DNA of 63,957 bases from SAR202 cluster bacterium (lineage in GTDB: Bacteria > Chloroflexota > Dehalococcoidia > Lucifugimonadales > UBA826), in contig VFFS01000057.1 in NCBI GenBank assembly GCA_009392815.1, forward strand, positions 1-63,957. The letters are read 5' to 3'. Position 1 is the first letter of the stretch; each line of letters begins with the position of its first letter. Both the position numbers and the translations under genes were made by a program. The notes under the pieces were generated by a model. That model did not search any database. It saw nothing but the letters and a program-made list of their open reading frames with translations, and was not told where the DNA came from. Shown here piece by piece: positions 34,703-44,630 of this stretch.

Positions 34703-37700
34703 TTGGTAAGTCATCTTCATGTGCACACTGAATACAGTATGTTAGACGGTCTTGCGCGTCTTGATCCGTTGGTCCAGAGAGCAGCTGAACTTGATATGAA
34801 AAGTTTGGCTATCACTGACCATGGCGGATTGTATGGCGCAATAGATTTCTACAGAACAGCTAAAGGTTCGGGCGTTAAGCCGATTATAGGTTGTGAAATG
34901 TATGTCACAACAAAAAGCAGGCATGATAGGAATCCTTCTGATCGGATCCATCATTTGACTGTGCTAGCAAAAGACGGAGAGGGGTATAAAAACCTTGTAA
35001 AGCTTGTGACTCTGTCCCATTTGGAAGGCTATTATAAAAAGCCTCGTGTTGATCATGAATTGTTGGAGGCACATAGTGGGGGACTCGCTGTACTTTCTGG
35101 TTGTCCTAGTGGGGAGGTTCCGTCCTTAATCAGTGAAGGAAGACTCGATGAGGCTATGGATCGAGCCAGTTGGTATCGGGATGTATTTGGTACGTATTTC
35201 CTTGAAGTGATGCAGCATGGGAATGTACCGGAATTGCCTGAAATCAACCAGGGATTGGTTGGTATCAATAAGAAGTTAAATATTCCTTTGGTAGCTACCA
35301 ACGACTCACACTATGTCCTAGAAGAACATGCTCATAATCATGAAGTTCTACTTTGCATCCAAACGAACACAAACATGGATGATCCGAAGAGAATGCAATT
35401 TGGGGAGGCCACGTATCATCTAAGGTCTCATGACCAAATGATCGCAGCGTTTTCTGAAATTCCGGACGCTGTTTCCAACACCGATATGGTTGCAGAAATG
35501 TGCAACTTGGAACTGGATTTCACTCAAGCCCGTCTTCCTGAATTCCCTGTGCCCGATTCTTTATCTTCAGATGAATACCTCAGGAAGATTTGCTTAGAAG
35601 GGTTTAGTCGCCTGTTGCCTGGAGCACCGGAGGAATATAAGCAAAGACTCGACTATGAACTGGAAGTAATTAGACAAACCCAATTTCCTGACTATTTTCT
35701 TGTGGTCTGGGATATAGCCAAATTCGTTAGGAAAAACAACATATTTTTCACAGTAAGAGGCAGCGCTGCGGCGAGTCTTGTTTTGTACTGTCTCGGAGTC
35801 ACTGATGTGGATCCCATGCCTTTCAATCTAGTATTCGAGAGATTTCTCAATTTGGAAAGAAAGGAAATGCCAGATATTGATATGGATTTTCAAGACGATA
35901 GGAGACAGGAGGTTATCAACTATTGTTCTGCACACTACGGACGAGAACACGTGGCACACATAATCACTTTTGGAACTTTTGGTGCTAGACAGTCTGTGAG
36001 AGATGCCGGAAGGGCACTGGGAATGACATTAGACAACGTCGACCGAGTGGCCAGAATGATTCCTGAAAAACTGAATATAGATATCGACACTTCCTTGGTG
36101 GAAAGTGAAGAGTTGAAAGTTGTATATGACTCCCATCAAGAGACAAAGCGGCTAATAGAAACTGCTAAACAACTTGAAGGTGTGACTCGTCATAAAAGTG
36201 TACATGCAGCTGGTGTTGTCATATCTAAAGAGCCGCTAGATACCGTTGTGCCTTTAGAATTCACCTCCAGAGGAGACGAGGCTGGGGCGGTTATGACCCA
36301 ATATGCAATGGACCCGGTGGCGGCATTGGGTTTGCTTAAAATGGATTTCTTAGGGTTAACGAATTTGTCAGTTTTGGCAAACGCATTGGTTATGGTTGGA
36401 GAAAATCATGGAGTAAACATCAAGCTACAGGAAATTCCGCTTGACGACCAAAATACTTTTGATCTTTTGTCGAGAGGGGAAACAATAGGAGTTTTCCAAC
36501 TTGAGAGCGCCGGTATGGTGAGGTACATAAAGGAGTTGAAACCGAACTCAATTAATGACGTAGCCGCAATGATAGCCCTGTATCGCCCGGGACCTATGGA
36601 CCATATCTCTACCTTTATTGATGCCAAACATGGCAGAAGAGAAGTGACGTATGTGCATCCAGCGCTTAAAGATATTTTAGAAGAAACCTATGGGGTTATA
36701 GTCTATCAAGATCAAGTGCTTCATATCGCGAGAGAATTTGCGGGATACACCCTAGGTGAGGCAGATATTGTCAGAAAAGCGATGGGTAAGAAAGTGCCAG
36801 AAATAATGGCTGAAGAACGGGACAAGTTTGTTGAAGGAGCCCAGGAACAAGGATACACAGAAGAATTGGCTGACTCGGTTTTTATGCTGGTGGAACCTTT
36901 TGCCGGATATGCTTTCAACAAGGCCCACAGTGTCAGTTATGGTTTGGTTTCGTACTGGACAGCGTACTTAAAGGCCAATTTCCCGGCTGAATACATGGCG
37001 GCCTTTATGAATTCGTACATTGGGAAAAAGGACAGGCTGATTTCTGCGGTCGCTGATTGTAGGCGGATGGGGATTCCTGTATTCCCTCCCAGCGTTAATT
37101 CAAGTTTTCAGGAATTTACCATAGAGAAAACGATTGATGGCGTCGTGGGAATCAGGTTTGGTCTCGCAGCCATTAAAAACGTTGGATCTGAAGCCTTAAC
37201 TCCTTTGATAGAAGCCAGATTGGAACATGGGAATTTCGATAGCCTTGAAAATTTATGTAAAAATGGAGACATTGGATCACTGAATCGCAAGTCGATAGAG
37301 TGTCTCATTATGGCAGGTTGCCTGGATGAATTTGGTGATAGAGGGGGTCTTTTAGAGGTCGCCGAAAAAATTAATTCGTTGGCACAACAAGAAAAAACAC
37401 TTAGAGATTCTAGTCAATCGACCATGTTTGACATGCTGGGGGAAGCTGAGGGAGCCTCGCTGGCAGCAATTGATATTCCAATTTCATCTACGAGTGATCA
37501 TGAGAAAAGGATGTGGGAAGTTGAACTTATGGGAATGAGTCTTTCATCCTCAGATCATTTGGCAAATGTTATGTCGAAGATGAAGGACGATGTGCAAATA
37601 ATGCTGAGCCAGCTCGAAAGTAAGGGAAAGAGGGGAAGATCAACCATAGGCGGGCAGGTTTCTACCATTGTTGATAGGTTTACTAGGGATAATAAGCCAT

Positions 37701-38326
37701 TTAAAGTCATTACCTTAGAGTTGCTGGACGGTAGTTTAGAGGCTGTGGTCTGGGAGGATGCGCTGAAAAAATCACCTGACATATGGGATCCGGGCAAAAT
37801 AGTCACAGTTACCGGCACAATCAGGGAGCGTGATGGAGATATAACAATTAGTGTTCAGGAAGGTAGTGAAGTAGATTTGGATAAAGTCTTAAATTCCGGA
37901 AATGTTAATGAAATTGAACAAGAGAAGCGGACTCAGACATCCCATGAAGTACCTGTCAGTCCTGAAACGAATGGAACTGTAATGAATGGGAATGGAAAAC
38001 ACTATGGAAACGGGCATTCACCCCATATTAACGGTGTAGTCAGGGAAAAACCTATTTCTGAAGTGGCTCATAAAAAGAAGTTGGTTCTGTTCATGAAGGA
38101 AACTGAGCATCCTCAACAGGACAAGATGCTGCTGGATGACGTGAAGCGTCTGTTATTAGGATCATCCGGATCAGATGAAGTTGGTCTGGAAATAGAGTCG
38201 CAAGGTTCATTGGTCGTTATGGATTGGAAACCAGTAAAGGTGGATGCTTCAGAAGAACTCCAGGAAAAGTTGAAGAGTACTCTAGGAGAATATGGTGGTG
38301 TTTCAGTACAAAGCCTAATGTTTTAG
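34703..38326 (+). CDS. dnaE: DNA polymerase III subunit alpha
   Basis: The 1207-residue replicative polymerase catalytic subunit, DnaE type. The PHP domain opens with HLHVHTEYSMLDG and ITDHGGLYG; the palm has the catalytic aspartates in PDIDMDFQDDRR (about 388-399); fingers motif RYIKELKPNS and beta-binding region follow, and an OB domain (SKGKRGRSTIGGQV onward) occurs near 970-1060. A low-complexity Asn/Gly/His linker (NGTVMNGNGKHYGNGHSP region, about 1090-1110) leads to a C-terminal domain. The start is TTG, placed by the conserved VSHLHVHTE. Its stop overlaps that of the convergent methyltransferase gene. Confidence 0.97.
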   Translation: MVSHLHVHTEYSMLDGLARLDPLVQRAAELDMKSLAITDHGGLYGAIDFYRTAKGSGVKPIIGCEMYVTTKSRHDRNPSDRIHHLTVLAKDGEGYKNLVKLVTLSHLEGYYKKPRVDHELLEAHSGGLAVLSGCPSGEVPSLISEGRLDEAMDRASWYRDVFGTYFLEVMQHGNVPELPEINQGLVGINKKLNIPLVATNDSHYVLEEHAHNHEVLLCIQTNTNMDDPKRMQFGEATYHLRSHDQMIAAFSEIPDAVSNTDMVAEMCNLELDFTQARLPEFPVPDSLSSDEYLRKICLEGFSRLLPGAPEEYKQRLDYELEVIRQTQFPDYFLVVWDIAKFVRKNNIFFTVRGSAAASLVLYCLGVTDVDPMPFNLVFERFLNLERKEMPDIDMDFQDDRRQEVINYCSAHYGREHVAHIITFGTFGARQSVRDAGRALGMTLDNVDRVARMIPEKLNIDIDTSLVESEELKVVYDSHQETKRLIETAKQLEGVTRHKSVHAAGVVISKEPLDTVVPLEFTSRGDEAGAVMTQYAMDPVAALGLLKMDFLGLTNLSVLANALVMVGENHGVNIKLQEIPLDDQNTFDLLSRGETIGVFQLESAGMVRYIKELKPNSINDVAAMIALYRPGPMDHISTFIDAKHGRREVTYVHPALKDILEETYGVIVYQDQVLHIAREFAGYTLGEADIVRKAMGKKVPEIMAEERDKFVEGAQEQGYTEELADSVFMLVEPFAGYAFNKAHSVSYGLVSYWTAYLKANFPAEYMAAFMNSYIGKKDRLISAVADCRRMGIPVFPPSVNSSFQEFTIEKTIDGVVGIRFGLAAIKNVGSEALTPLIEARLEHGNFDSLENLCKNGDIGSLNRKSIECLIMAGCLDEFGDRGGLLEVAEKINSLAQQEKTLRDSSQSTMFDMLGEAEGASLAAIDIPISSTSDHEKRMWEVELMGMSLSSSDHLANVMSKMKDDVQIMLSQLESKGKRGRSTIGGQVSTIVDRFTRDNKPFKVITLELLDGSLEAVVWEDALKKSPDIWDPGKIVTVTGTIRERDGDITISVQEGSEVDLDKVLNSGNVNEIEQEKRTQTSHEVPVSPETNGTVMNGNGKHYGNGHSPHINGVVREKPISEVAHKKKLVLFMKETEHPQQDKMLLDDVKRLLLGSSGSDEVGLEIESQGSLVVMDWKPVKVDASEELQEKLKSTLGEYGGVSVQSLMF

Positions 38327-38835
38327 ACGAAGTTTTTTTCCATTCGTAAGAGTTTTGACTTCAGTTCGAGTTGGACCGATTCACTACCAAACCCTGTAAG
38401 GTGGCCGTTACTACCTATTACTCGGTGGCATGGGATTATTATCGGTGTTTTGTTGCGGGCCATTGCCTGTCCGGCTGCTCTGCTTGCTTTTACATTTCCA
38501 GACTTATCGGCGAGCCAGGCATAAGTGCGTGTTTCGCCGTAGGGGACTTTCCTACATTCCTCTAATGCTTTCTTAAAGAAAGGAGGCGTTAAATCTAGGT
38601 CTATAACAACCTCGTTGAAATCGACAGCATTCCCGCAAAAATATTGGAGTACTTTCCACTTTAGATGTGTGAATGAATTATCATTGCGAACAGAATAATC
38701 AGACCAAGAGACGGCTAGTTCTGCACATTTTTCGAATGAATCGGTGGGCAGAGAAGTCCTACTCAGCCCTCGTCGAGTCTTTTCCATGGCCATCCATCCA
38801 TAGCCGGTTTCAAAGATCGTATATTCAATATTCAA
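38323..38835 (-). CDS. ogt: Methylated-DNA--protein-cysteine methyltransferase (Ogt/MGMT family)
   Basis: A 170-residue suicide repair protein that takes O6-alkyl groups from guanine to its own cysteine. The active-site PCHRVIGSNG has C136; the helix-turn-helix region KASRAAGQAMARNKTP and the KVPYGETRTYAWLA segment match the C-terminal domain. A short N-terminal domain is present. It converges with dnaE and the two stop codons share bases 38324-38325. Confidence 0.92.
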   Translation of the reverse strand: MNIEYTIFETGYGWMAMEKTRRGLSRTSLPTDSFEKCAELAVSWSDYSVRNDNSFTHLKWKVLQYFCGNAVDFNEVVIDLDLTPPFFKKALEECRKVPYGETRTYAWLADKSGNVKASRAAGQAMARNKTPIIIPCHRVIGSNGHLTGFGSESVQLELKSKLLRMEKNFV

Positions 38836-38961
38836 TATGTTGTCATCACTTATGATGTGCCATTGACTGCGACTCCAGAAAGATCTCTTGTGAGAAGTGT
38901 GAAATCGAAACTTCGAGGATTCAGTTGATGTCCCCCTTCACTAGAGATGTTTTTTGGCATT

Positions 38962-39726
38962 TCAATGCTTCCCGCCGCTTGTATCGATCGTGACACCGGT
39001 GACGTAGTTTGCATCTTCAGAGGCTAGAAAAGCTATAACTTTTGCCTGATCTTCAGGCTTGGACAAGCGTCCCAAAGGTATTTGGTCGATTATAATTTGG
39101 CGTTGTTCTTCCGATCTGCCTTCCCATCTCGGCTGGATTCTCTCGCTCAAAGTCATACCTGGGGCTATGGCGTTGCAAGTGACACCGTATGGCCCGGATT
39201 CCTTTGCAACTTTTTTGGTGAAAGCCATAATTCCTGCCTTGGCGGCTACATAGGCACTACTAGGTTCGCCAAGACTATGAGCGGCATCAGAGGATATATT
39301 TACTATTTTCCCGTTTCCTTGTCGTTTCATATGTTTGATAACTTCATGAGTACATAGAAAAGTTCCTCTTAGGTTGAAATCGAGGACTTTATTCCAATCA
39401 TCAAATGCCAGGTTATCAACGGAGGCCGAACTATTTTGAATAATCGTACTTCCTCCCACCGCATTGACAAGAATGTCTATTTTCCCCAAGTTTGCTATTA
39501 CCGAGTCCACTAAATTTTTAACTGGTTCTTCTTCAAGAACATTGACCTCGTTAGTGGTAATAATGCCGCCTTCTGCTTTAATACTTTTGGATAAATCCGA
39601 TAAAGAGTCCGGATTCAGATCGGCTGCTACTAAGTGAGCCCCCTCCCTTGCCAGTATTTCAGCGGTGGCTTTTCCGATCCCGCTGGCAGATGCAGTAACG
39701 AGGGCTACTTTATTTTGAAATCGCAT
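38962..39726 (-). CDS. Short-chain dehydrogenase/reductase
   Basis: A 254-residue classical SDR. TASASGIGKATAE (residues 11-23) is the coenzyme loop, with ADLNPD indicating NAD preference. Catalytic Ser and YVAAK follow; the protein ends in VTGVTIDTSGGKH. It could oxidise a secondary alcohol feeding the Baeyer-Villiger enzyme encoded 124 bases upstream on the same strand, which then would act on the ketone. That link is inferred from position only. Confidence 0.9.
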   Translation of the reverse strand: MRFQNKVALVTASASGIGKATAEILAREGAHLVAADLNPDSLSDLSKSIKAEGGIITTNEVNVLEEEPVKNLVDSVIANLGKIDILVNAVGGSTIIQNSSASVDNLAFDDWNKVLDFNLRGTFLCTHEVIKHMKRQGNGKIVNISSDAAHSLGEPSSAYVAAKAGIMAFTKKVAKESGPYGVTCNAIAPGMTLSERIQPRWEGRSEEQRQIIIDQIPLGRLSKPEDQAKVIAFLASEDANYVTGVTIDTSGGKH

Positions 39727-39850
39727 GAGAGGTCTTCCTTAAATTTAATGTCACCTGAACCAAATTAATTGGATTATATGGGATTTGCGAATGTTTCAGG
39801 TTTATCAAATACAGAGGATGGTCAATCCGTTTCAGATATTAGATTTTGTA

Positions 39851-41491
39851 TCAGAGCAAATTCAATTCTGCGTAGGAATTAGAGGCAACCTCATCGCATC
39901 GTTCACGATAAGAAGCTTGGCTGCCACTGTATCTTGCGAGGATTCTTTTTTGTCGACCTTCCAGGTTGCTATTTACGCCAGTCATCCAGGAATCAATCTG
40001 GTTGGACAGAAGCCCCTCGCCTTGTTCCACTACATAGTTGTACCAACTGTCGACAGCCTCGGGGGTTGCCTCTGCGCGAGTAAGGCCTCTTTCCCTCATG
40101 AAATCGATCAATGTCGTGATCCATTCAACGTTGTATTCGATACTTCTGGGATTGTTGCCTAGTAAAGCATGAGGGCCAAGTATCATAAATAGGTTCGGGA
40201 AATTGTTTATCTGGATTCCTAGGAAACTGGATAACTCCTGTTTCCACTGGTCCCGTAATTTCTGTCCGTTCGTCCCTTCTATGTTGATCCTGTCATAACT
40301 TCCCAATATTGCGTTGAATCCAGTCGCATATATTATGAAGTCGAATTCAAAATCCTTTTCCTGGGTAACTATTCCACTAGGAGTGATCTGCTCTATAGGA
40401 TTTTCGTTTATATCAACAAGCTCGACGTTGTCCTGGTTGTAGGCTTCGAAGTATTTGGTTTCCATTGGGACTCGCCTAGTCCCAAAACCATGGTCTTTCG
40501 GGATCAATTTTTCTGCCACATCTGGATCGTTTACTCGTGATCTGATTTTATCAGCTAGAAAATCTGACATTAATTTATTGGCTTTTGGGTCTGTGGCTAC
40601 ATCTTTGAAATTACCCATCCATATGCCGAAACCTCTACCGGCATATAAATGTTCCCAAAATTCGTATCTTTCTTTCTCTGTGACTTCGAAAGTGCTTCTG
40701 GGGTCGACCGTGTGTAGAAAGCCTGCCTGTGTTTGGTTACACAGGTCGAACATATCATCGTATCCGGATCTGATTTTGCCCATTTCTTCGGGATTAATTT
40801 TGTCATTATTTAGGGGAGCAGACCAGTTCGGACGTCTTTGAAATACGGTGAGTTGTCCAACGTCTTTACAAATTTCCTGTATGGCCTGGATTCCACTTGC
40901 GCCAGTACCGATTACTGCCACTTTTTTGTTTGAAAAATCCACCGGTTCATGAGGCCATCTCGATGTGTGAAATGATGGGCCCTGAAAAGATGCGATGCCT
41001 TCAATTTTAGGCATTGTGGGTTGGGAAAGTAGACCTATACCAGCTATTAGAAACCTCGTTCTATACTTACTGCCATTTTCTAAGGCGATTTCCCAGGTTC
41101 GGCTATGTTCATCATAAATGGCAGATTTAACATCACTTGAAAACTGGATGTCTTTTAGGAGATCAAATTTGTTTGCAACGTGCTGCAGGTAACGAAGAAT
41201 TTCCGGTTGTGAAGCAAAATGCTCGGACCAATCCCATTCGTCCAAAAGTTCCTGAGAAAAAGAATAAGCATACGAATAACTCTCAGAATCAAATCTTGCT
41301 CCTGGGTATCTGTTCCAATACCAAGTTCCGCCAACACCAGTACCTGCTTCAAATACTCTGACATTTAATCCGAGCTCTCTCAACTTATAAAGTTGATATA
41401 GACCAGCTATACCTGCCCCAATCACAATGGCGTCATAGTCCGTTTTGATGTCTTGAACAGTCTGACCAGATGCTGTCACAGATTTCCTCAC
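39851..41491 (-). CDS. Flavoprotein monooxygenase of the Baeyer-Villiger (cyclohexanone monooxygenase) type
   Basis: A 546-residue class B flavin monooxygenase that uses FAD and NADPH to oxygenate ketones to esters or lactones. The FAD loop GAGIAG is at residues 25-30, GTWYWNRYPGARFDSES is the typical CHMO-like stretch, the Baeyer-Villiger fingerprint FxGxxxHxxxWP occurs as FQGPSFHTSRWP near 168-179, and GTGASGIQ binds NADPH. The C-terminal half carries YATGFNA. The fingerprint separates it from plain N-hydroxylating monooxygenases. Substrate is unknown. It is upstream of an SDR and downstream of an MFS carrier on the same strand. Confidence 0.93.
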   Translation of the reverse strand: MRKSVTASGQTVQDIKTDYDAIVIGAGIAGLYQLYKLRELGLNVRVFEAGTGVGGTWYWNRYPGARFDSESYSYAYSFSQELLDEWDWSEHFASQPEILRYLQHVANKFDLLKDIQFSSDVKSAIYDEHSRTWEIALENGSKYRTRFLIAGIGLLSQPTMPKIEGIASFQGPSFHTSRWPHEPVDFSNKKVAVIGTGASGIQAIQEICKDVGQLTVFQRRPNWSAPLNNDKINPEEMGKIRSGYDDMFDLCNQTQAGFLHTVDPRSTFEVTEKERYEFWEHLYAGRGFGIWMGNFKDVATDPKANKLMSDFLADKIRSRVNDPDVAEKLIPKDHGFGTRRVPMETKYFEAYNQDNVELVDINENPIEQITPSGIVTQEKDFEFDFIIYATGFNAILGSYDRINIEGTNGQKLRDQWKQELSSFLGIQINNFPNLFMILGPHALLGNNPRSIEYNVEWITTLIDFMRERGLTRAEATPEAVDSWYNYVVEQGEGLLSNQIDSWMTGVNSNLEGRQKRILARYSGSQASYRERCDEVASNSYAELNLL

Positions 41492-41653
41492 TAATTTTCC
41501 AACCCGTATTTATTTTGCTAAATATACCCTGCAAAACAGAGATATTTCAATAATTAAGTGTCCGTTTACTCAGACACCACGAAATATTCAACAGAAATAT
41601 ATTAAGCCTGATGTTTATCATTCAGATAGTTTGGCTGAAACATTTTGACGTTT

Positions 41654-42949
41654 TTACTTTGTTGACTTCTGAGGTTTTTTTACAAATAACATTAAGAAGG
41701 CTCCAAAAAAAGTCAAGATAGCGAACACGGAGAATGGGACTGTATAAGAATTTGTAGTATCAAACATATAGCCTGCAAATAGGGGTGCCCCAATCATCCC
41801 TATATTCATTGGGAATTGGGATATTCCCATAATCGTCGCGAAGGCCTTTCGTCCGAAATATTCTCCACGGATAGCTGTGGTTAATGGATTACGACCACCG
41901 AATCCTATTCCATACAATAAGGCAAAAATATATGCTAAGAGGACAGAGTCCGCAAACGCAATTATTGTTATGGCGACTCCTTGGATCGCTAGAAATATGG
42001 CGATCATGAGAGTTTTAGGGAGACGGTCTGCGAAATAACCTGAAAGAAACTGGGAGGGCAAAGCCACTATGGTATAGGTAAGAACCACAGTACCTGCGCC
42101 AGTCAACGTCATACCCATGTCAGTTAGTTTTGGCACTAAGTGCAATGCAAGAGTTACGATTGCAACGCTAGAGGCTACTTGCATAATCGTCAGTATCCAA
42201 AAAGCTGGAGTTCTTAGCGCTTGCCCAGCGGTAAAGTCCGGTTCTTCGACTTCTGTTAGGACGGACTCTGATAAAATTTCTGAGTCACCGTCCGGTTGTA
42301 GGCCCATATCCTCTGGTCGGTTTCTTATCACTTTTGCTGCCGGACCTACAACTATTAAGAGAAATACTCCGATTATTGTGGCAGCCCCGTGGAATTCGAA
42401 TGTTTCTATTCCAAGTGCTAAAAGGGGAACAAGTAAACCTCCAAAGTGGATGCCTGACATCGCAGAAGCCATGGCAAATGAACGTTGCCGTGTGAACCAG
42501 TTATTCACCATAGCTATGATGGCAAGCCAACCCCCTAGACCTGAGCCGAGCGTGATAGTCATAAATGAGGCATAGAATGCCCAGAGAGTTTTCACCTGCC
42601 CCAGCCATAAAAAGCCTAGTCCCATAAGGATGTAACCTATCAGCACCATTTTCTGAGTACCTACACGATCCACCAAGAAACCTTCAATGGGACCTAGAAT
42701 TGCTCCCTCCACCCTTGCGAGGGAGAATGCGCCGGACAGCGCAGTGCGGCTCCAGCCGAATTGACGTTCGAGAGCGACCAGAATTGTTCCTAAACCTTGA
42801 AACACCGTAAGAGACATCAATGTCAGTAGGAAGGCAGCTACTCCAACAAGCCACCAGCCATAAAATAGATTTTCTGCTGGGAATAGGGACCGTAAAGTAC
42901 GGGTTCGACCTTTACCAGGATCGGGAATCTGATTCATATTAGGTACCAT
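41654..42949 (-). CDS. MFS transporter (monocarboxylate-type)
   Basis: A twelve-helix carrier of about 431 residues. FYGWWLVGVAAF opens helix 1, FSLARVEGAILGPIEGFLVDRVG covers helices 2-3 and the loop GYFADRLPKTLM is the second-half repeat. A hydrophilic central loop includes the phrase MGLQPDGDSE, shared with the carrier at 57740-59026, so the two are paralogues. The family commonly carries monocarboxylates or organic acids. I start at 42949, since the longer TTG-initiated frame to 43048 adds a stretch not shared with the paralogue; no convincing ribosome site decides it. Confidence 0.85.
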   Translation of the reverse strand: MVPNMNQIPDPGKGRTRTLRSLFPAENLFYGWWLVGVAAFLLTLMSLTVFQGLGTILVALERQFGWSRTALSGAFSLARVEGAILGPIEGFLVDRVGTQKMVLIGYILMGLGFLWLGQVKTLWAFYASFMTITLGSGLGGWLAIIAMVNNWFTRQRSFAMASAMSGIHFGGLLVPLLALGIETFEFHGAATIIGVFLLIVVGPAAKVIRNRPEDMGLQPDGDSEILSESVLTEVEEPDFTAGQALRTPAFWILTIMQVASSVAIVTLALHLVPKLTDMGMTLTGAGTVVLTYTIVALPSQFLSGYFADRLPKTLMIAIFLAIQGVAITIIAFADSVLLAYIFALLYGIGFGGRNPLTTAIRGEYFGRKAFATIMGISQFPMNIGMIGAPLFAGYMFDTTNSYTVPFSVFAILTFFGAFLMLFVKKPQKSTK

Positions 42950-43175
42950 TCTAAAGCATTTCAATTTTGGAAATAAAAACCAGAGGAAAACGATTTTAGG
43001 TGTAAAAATGGTGGTGGCTGCATAGATGTGTCCGGTGCCATTCTCCAAAGTGAGCCATTGAGGTGAAAGTGTCTATATAAAGTGACTACAGCTTTGGGCT
43101 GATGGACTTGAAACAGCTAATTGATTATCCTGATCTCCTATATTGCGACCTGTTACCAGTGGGAGGTCCCGAAGT

Positions 43176-44432
43176 ATGAACATCAAGTTGCGTCGGCATG
43201 CCAAACCCCGCGTCACAGCTGCGGAAATGTACCAAGTGAAAGAATCATATGTTCGTTTTAATCAGAAAGATCATATGGGCTCGCAGATGGTGTGGGACGC
43301 TCAACTCAAGGCTGAACGGGATAAACTAAAAGTCAAGCAACGACAGCTTACTGAAAAGGGGCGCCCCGGTTTCGAGGCTACTGCGTGGAGCCTTGATGCT
43401 GCTGCAGACTCTCTGCTATCTCTTATGGACTTTTCAAAGAATCAGGCGGACGCTCCAGCTACTGCATGGCAATCCGAGGTGGAGCCCTCGCCGATGGGTC
43501 GACCGAGCACTTCCCCTAAAGAAGCATCTCAGATTGTGCGTAAGGCTGCTCATTTGTTCGGGGCGGATCAAGTTGGCTTTGCCGAACTGGACCGCCGATG
43601 GGTGTACTCCCATTACTTCGATTTGGAGACGAAAAAGGATTACCCAATAAAGTTCTCAGATGAACCCGGCTATGAGCAATACGACCATCCCATTTGCCTT
43701 GAAGATGGGACACGGGTGATCCCTAAGGAGATGAACAACGTCGTCGTGTTACTACACGAATGGGGCAAGGATGTGGAAGGTACGGATTATGCCCCGGCTC
43801 TGCTAACTGAGGGTCTAAGTACTCTGGCATATGCCCGAATGGCGCCTACTCTGTGGATGCTGACCGAGTTTATACGGGGATTGGGGTACAATGCCATCCC
43901 CGCAGCCAATGACACGGCTTTAAGCATTCCTCTGGCCGTCGATGCAGGTCTCGGTCAGCTAGGGAGACATGGCCTGTTAATCAACCCTAAAGTGGGATCA
44001 CGCTGCCGTATCTCAAAAATATTCACCGATCTTCCGCTTGAGGCATTAGGGGCAGTGGACTCGGGTATAACTGAATTCTGCAACGCATGTTTGAAATGTG
44101 TACCGAAGTGCGGTACTGAAGCTATTACAACAGGCAACCGCGGGTTCGAGGCTTTGGGTGAGAGTAATGCTTCGGGAGTATTAAGCTGGAAGGTAGATGC
44201 TAAGAAGTGCATGACCTTCCAAATCCGTGTCGGGACTACCTGTAGTACCTGCGTCCGTAGGTGCGCATGGACCAAACCCCCCAGAAGAAGATACGCTGTG
44301 CCTCGCTTCTTTATAAGGAACTTTCGGTGGCGATGGTTGAACAAATCATGGGTGTGGCTTGACGATAAGTTAGGACATGGAAAGTTTGACAAGCAGCCTG
44401 ATGACTTTTGGGAGACTAACTACTCAAATTGA
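43176..44432 (+). CDS. Reductive dehalogenase-like corrinoid/Fe-S protein without Tat signal
   Basis: A 418-residue protein that resembles the catalytic subunit RdhA of reductive dehalogenases. The cobalamin-domain hallmark NDTALSIPLAVDAGLGQLGRHG and SRCRISKIFTDLPLE precede two Fe-S motifs: C302, C305, C308, C312 (CNACLKCVPKCG, usually CP) and C345, C356, C359, C363. These arrangements fit RdhA better than the queuosine enzyme QueG. There is no twin-arginine leader and no rdhB anchor gene beside it, so it is probably cytosolic. The ATG at 43176 has GGGAGG nine bases before; a TTG at 43143 is unlikely. It is visibly richer in GC than its neighbours and ends near two tRNA genes, hinting at transfer. 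Substrate unknown. Confidence 0.85.
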   Translation: MNIKLRRHAKPRVTAAEMYQVKESYVRFNQKDHMGSQMVWDAQLKAERDKLKVKQRQLTEKGRPGFEATAWSLDAAADSLLSLMDFSKNQADAPATAWQSEVEPSPMGRPSTSPKEASQIVRKAAHLFGADQVGFAELDRRWVYSHYFDLETKKDYPIKFSDEPGYEQYDHPICLEDGTRVIPKEMNNVVVLLHEWGKDVEGTDYAPALLTEGLSTLAYARMAPTLWMLTEFIRGLGYNAIPAANDTALSIPLAVDAGLGQLGRHGLLINPKVGSRCRISKIFTDLPLEALGAVDSGITEFCNACLKCVPKCGTEAITTGNRGFEALGESNASGVLSWKVDAKKCMTFQIRVGTTCSTCVRRCAWTKPPRRRYAVPRFFIRNFRWRWLNKSWVWLDDKLGHGKFDKQPDDFWETNYSN

Positions 44433-44544
44433 AGCCATTGTCAGATCAATTAACGTTGATATGAAGCTGAATAAGATGAACCTTGAGAGGCTATTAGGGT
44501 TTCTTGAAGAGATCGGAAAGAACCGATTCTAGGCACGAGAATGG

Positions 44545-44621
44545 TGGTGGGCGATGAGGGACTCGAACCCCCGACCCCTTGCGTGTAAAGCAAGTGCTCT
44601 AACCAGCTGAGCTAATCGCCC
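44545..44621 (-). tRNA. tRNA-Val (anticodon TAC)
   Basis: A 77-nt cloverleaf on the minus strand: acceptor GGGCGAT/ATCGCCC, D arm GCTCAGCTGGTTAGAGC, anticodon stem CTTGC/GCAAG around loop TTTACAC, T arm CGGGGGTTCGAGTCCCT-type, discriminator A and encoded CCA. TAC reads GTA and GTG valine codons. It lies nine bases downstream of tRNA-Arg on the same strand and is probably in one transcript with it. Confidence 0.95.
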
Positions 44622-44630
44622 TGAAAAAAG

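Noticed and set aside
43176-44432. Epoxyqueuosine reductase QueG
   Set aside because: QueG has a GKNT-type motif in its corrinoid domain, whereas this protein has the GRHGLLINP and FTDLPLE motifs of RdhA.
44470-44532. 23-codon frame between the dehalogenase-like gene and tRNA-Val
   Set aside because: It is too short to judge, has no ribosome site, and may be chance or a remnant.
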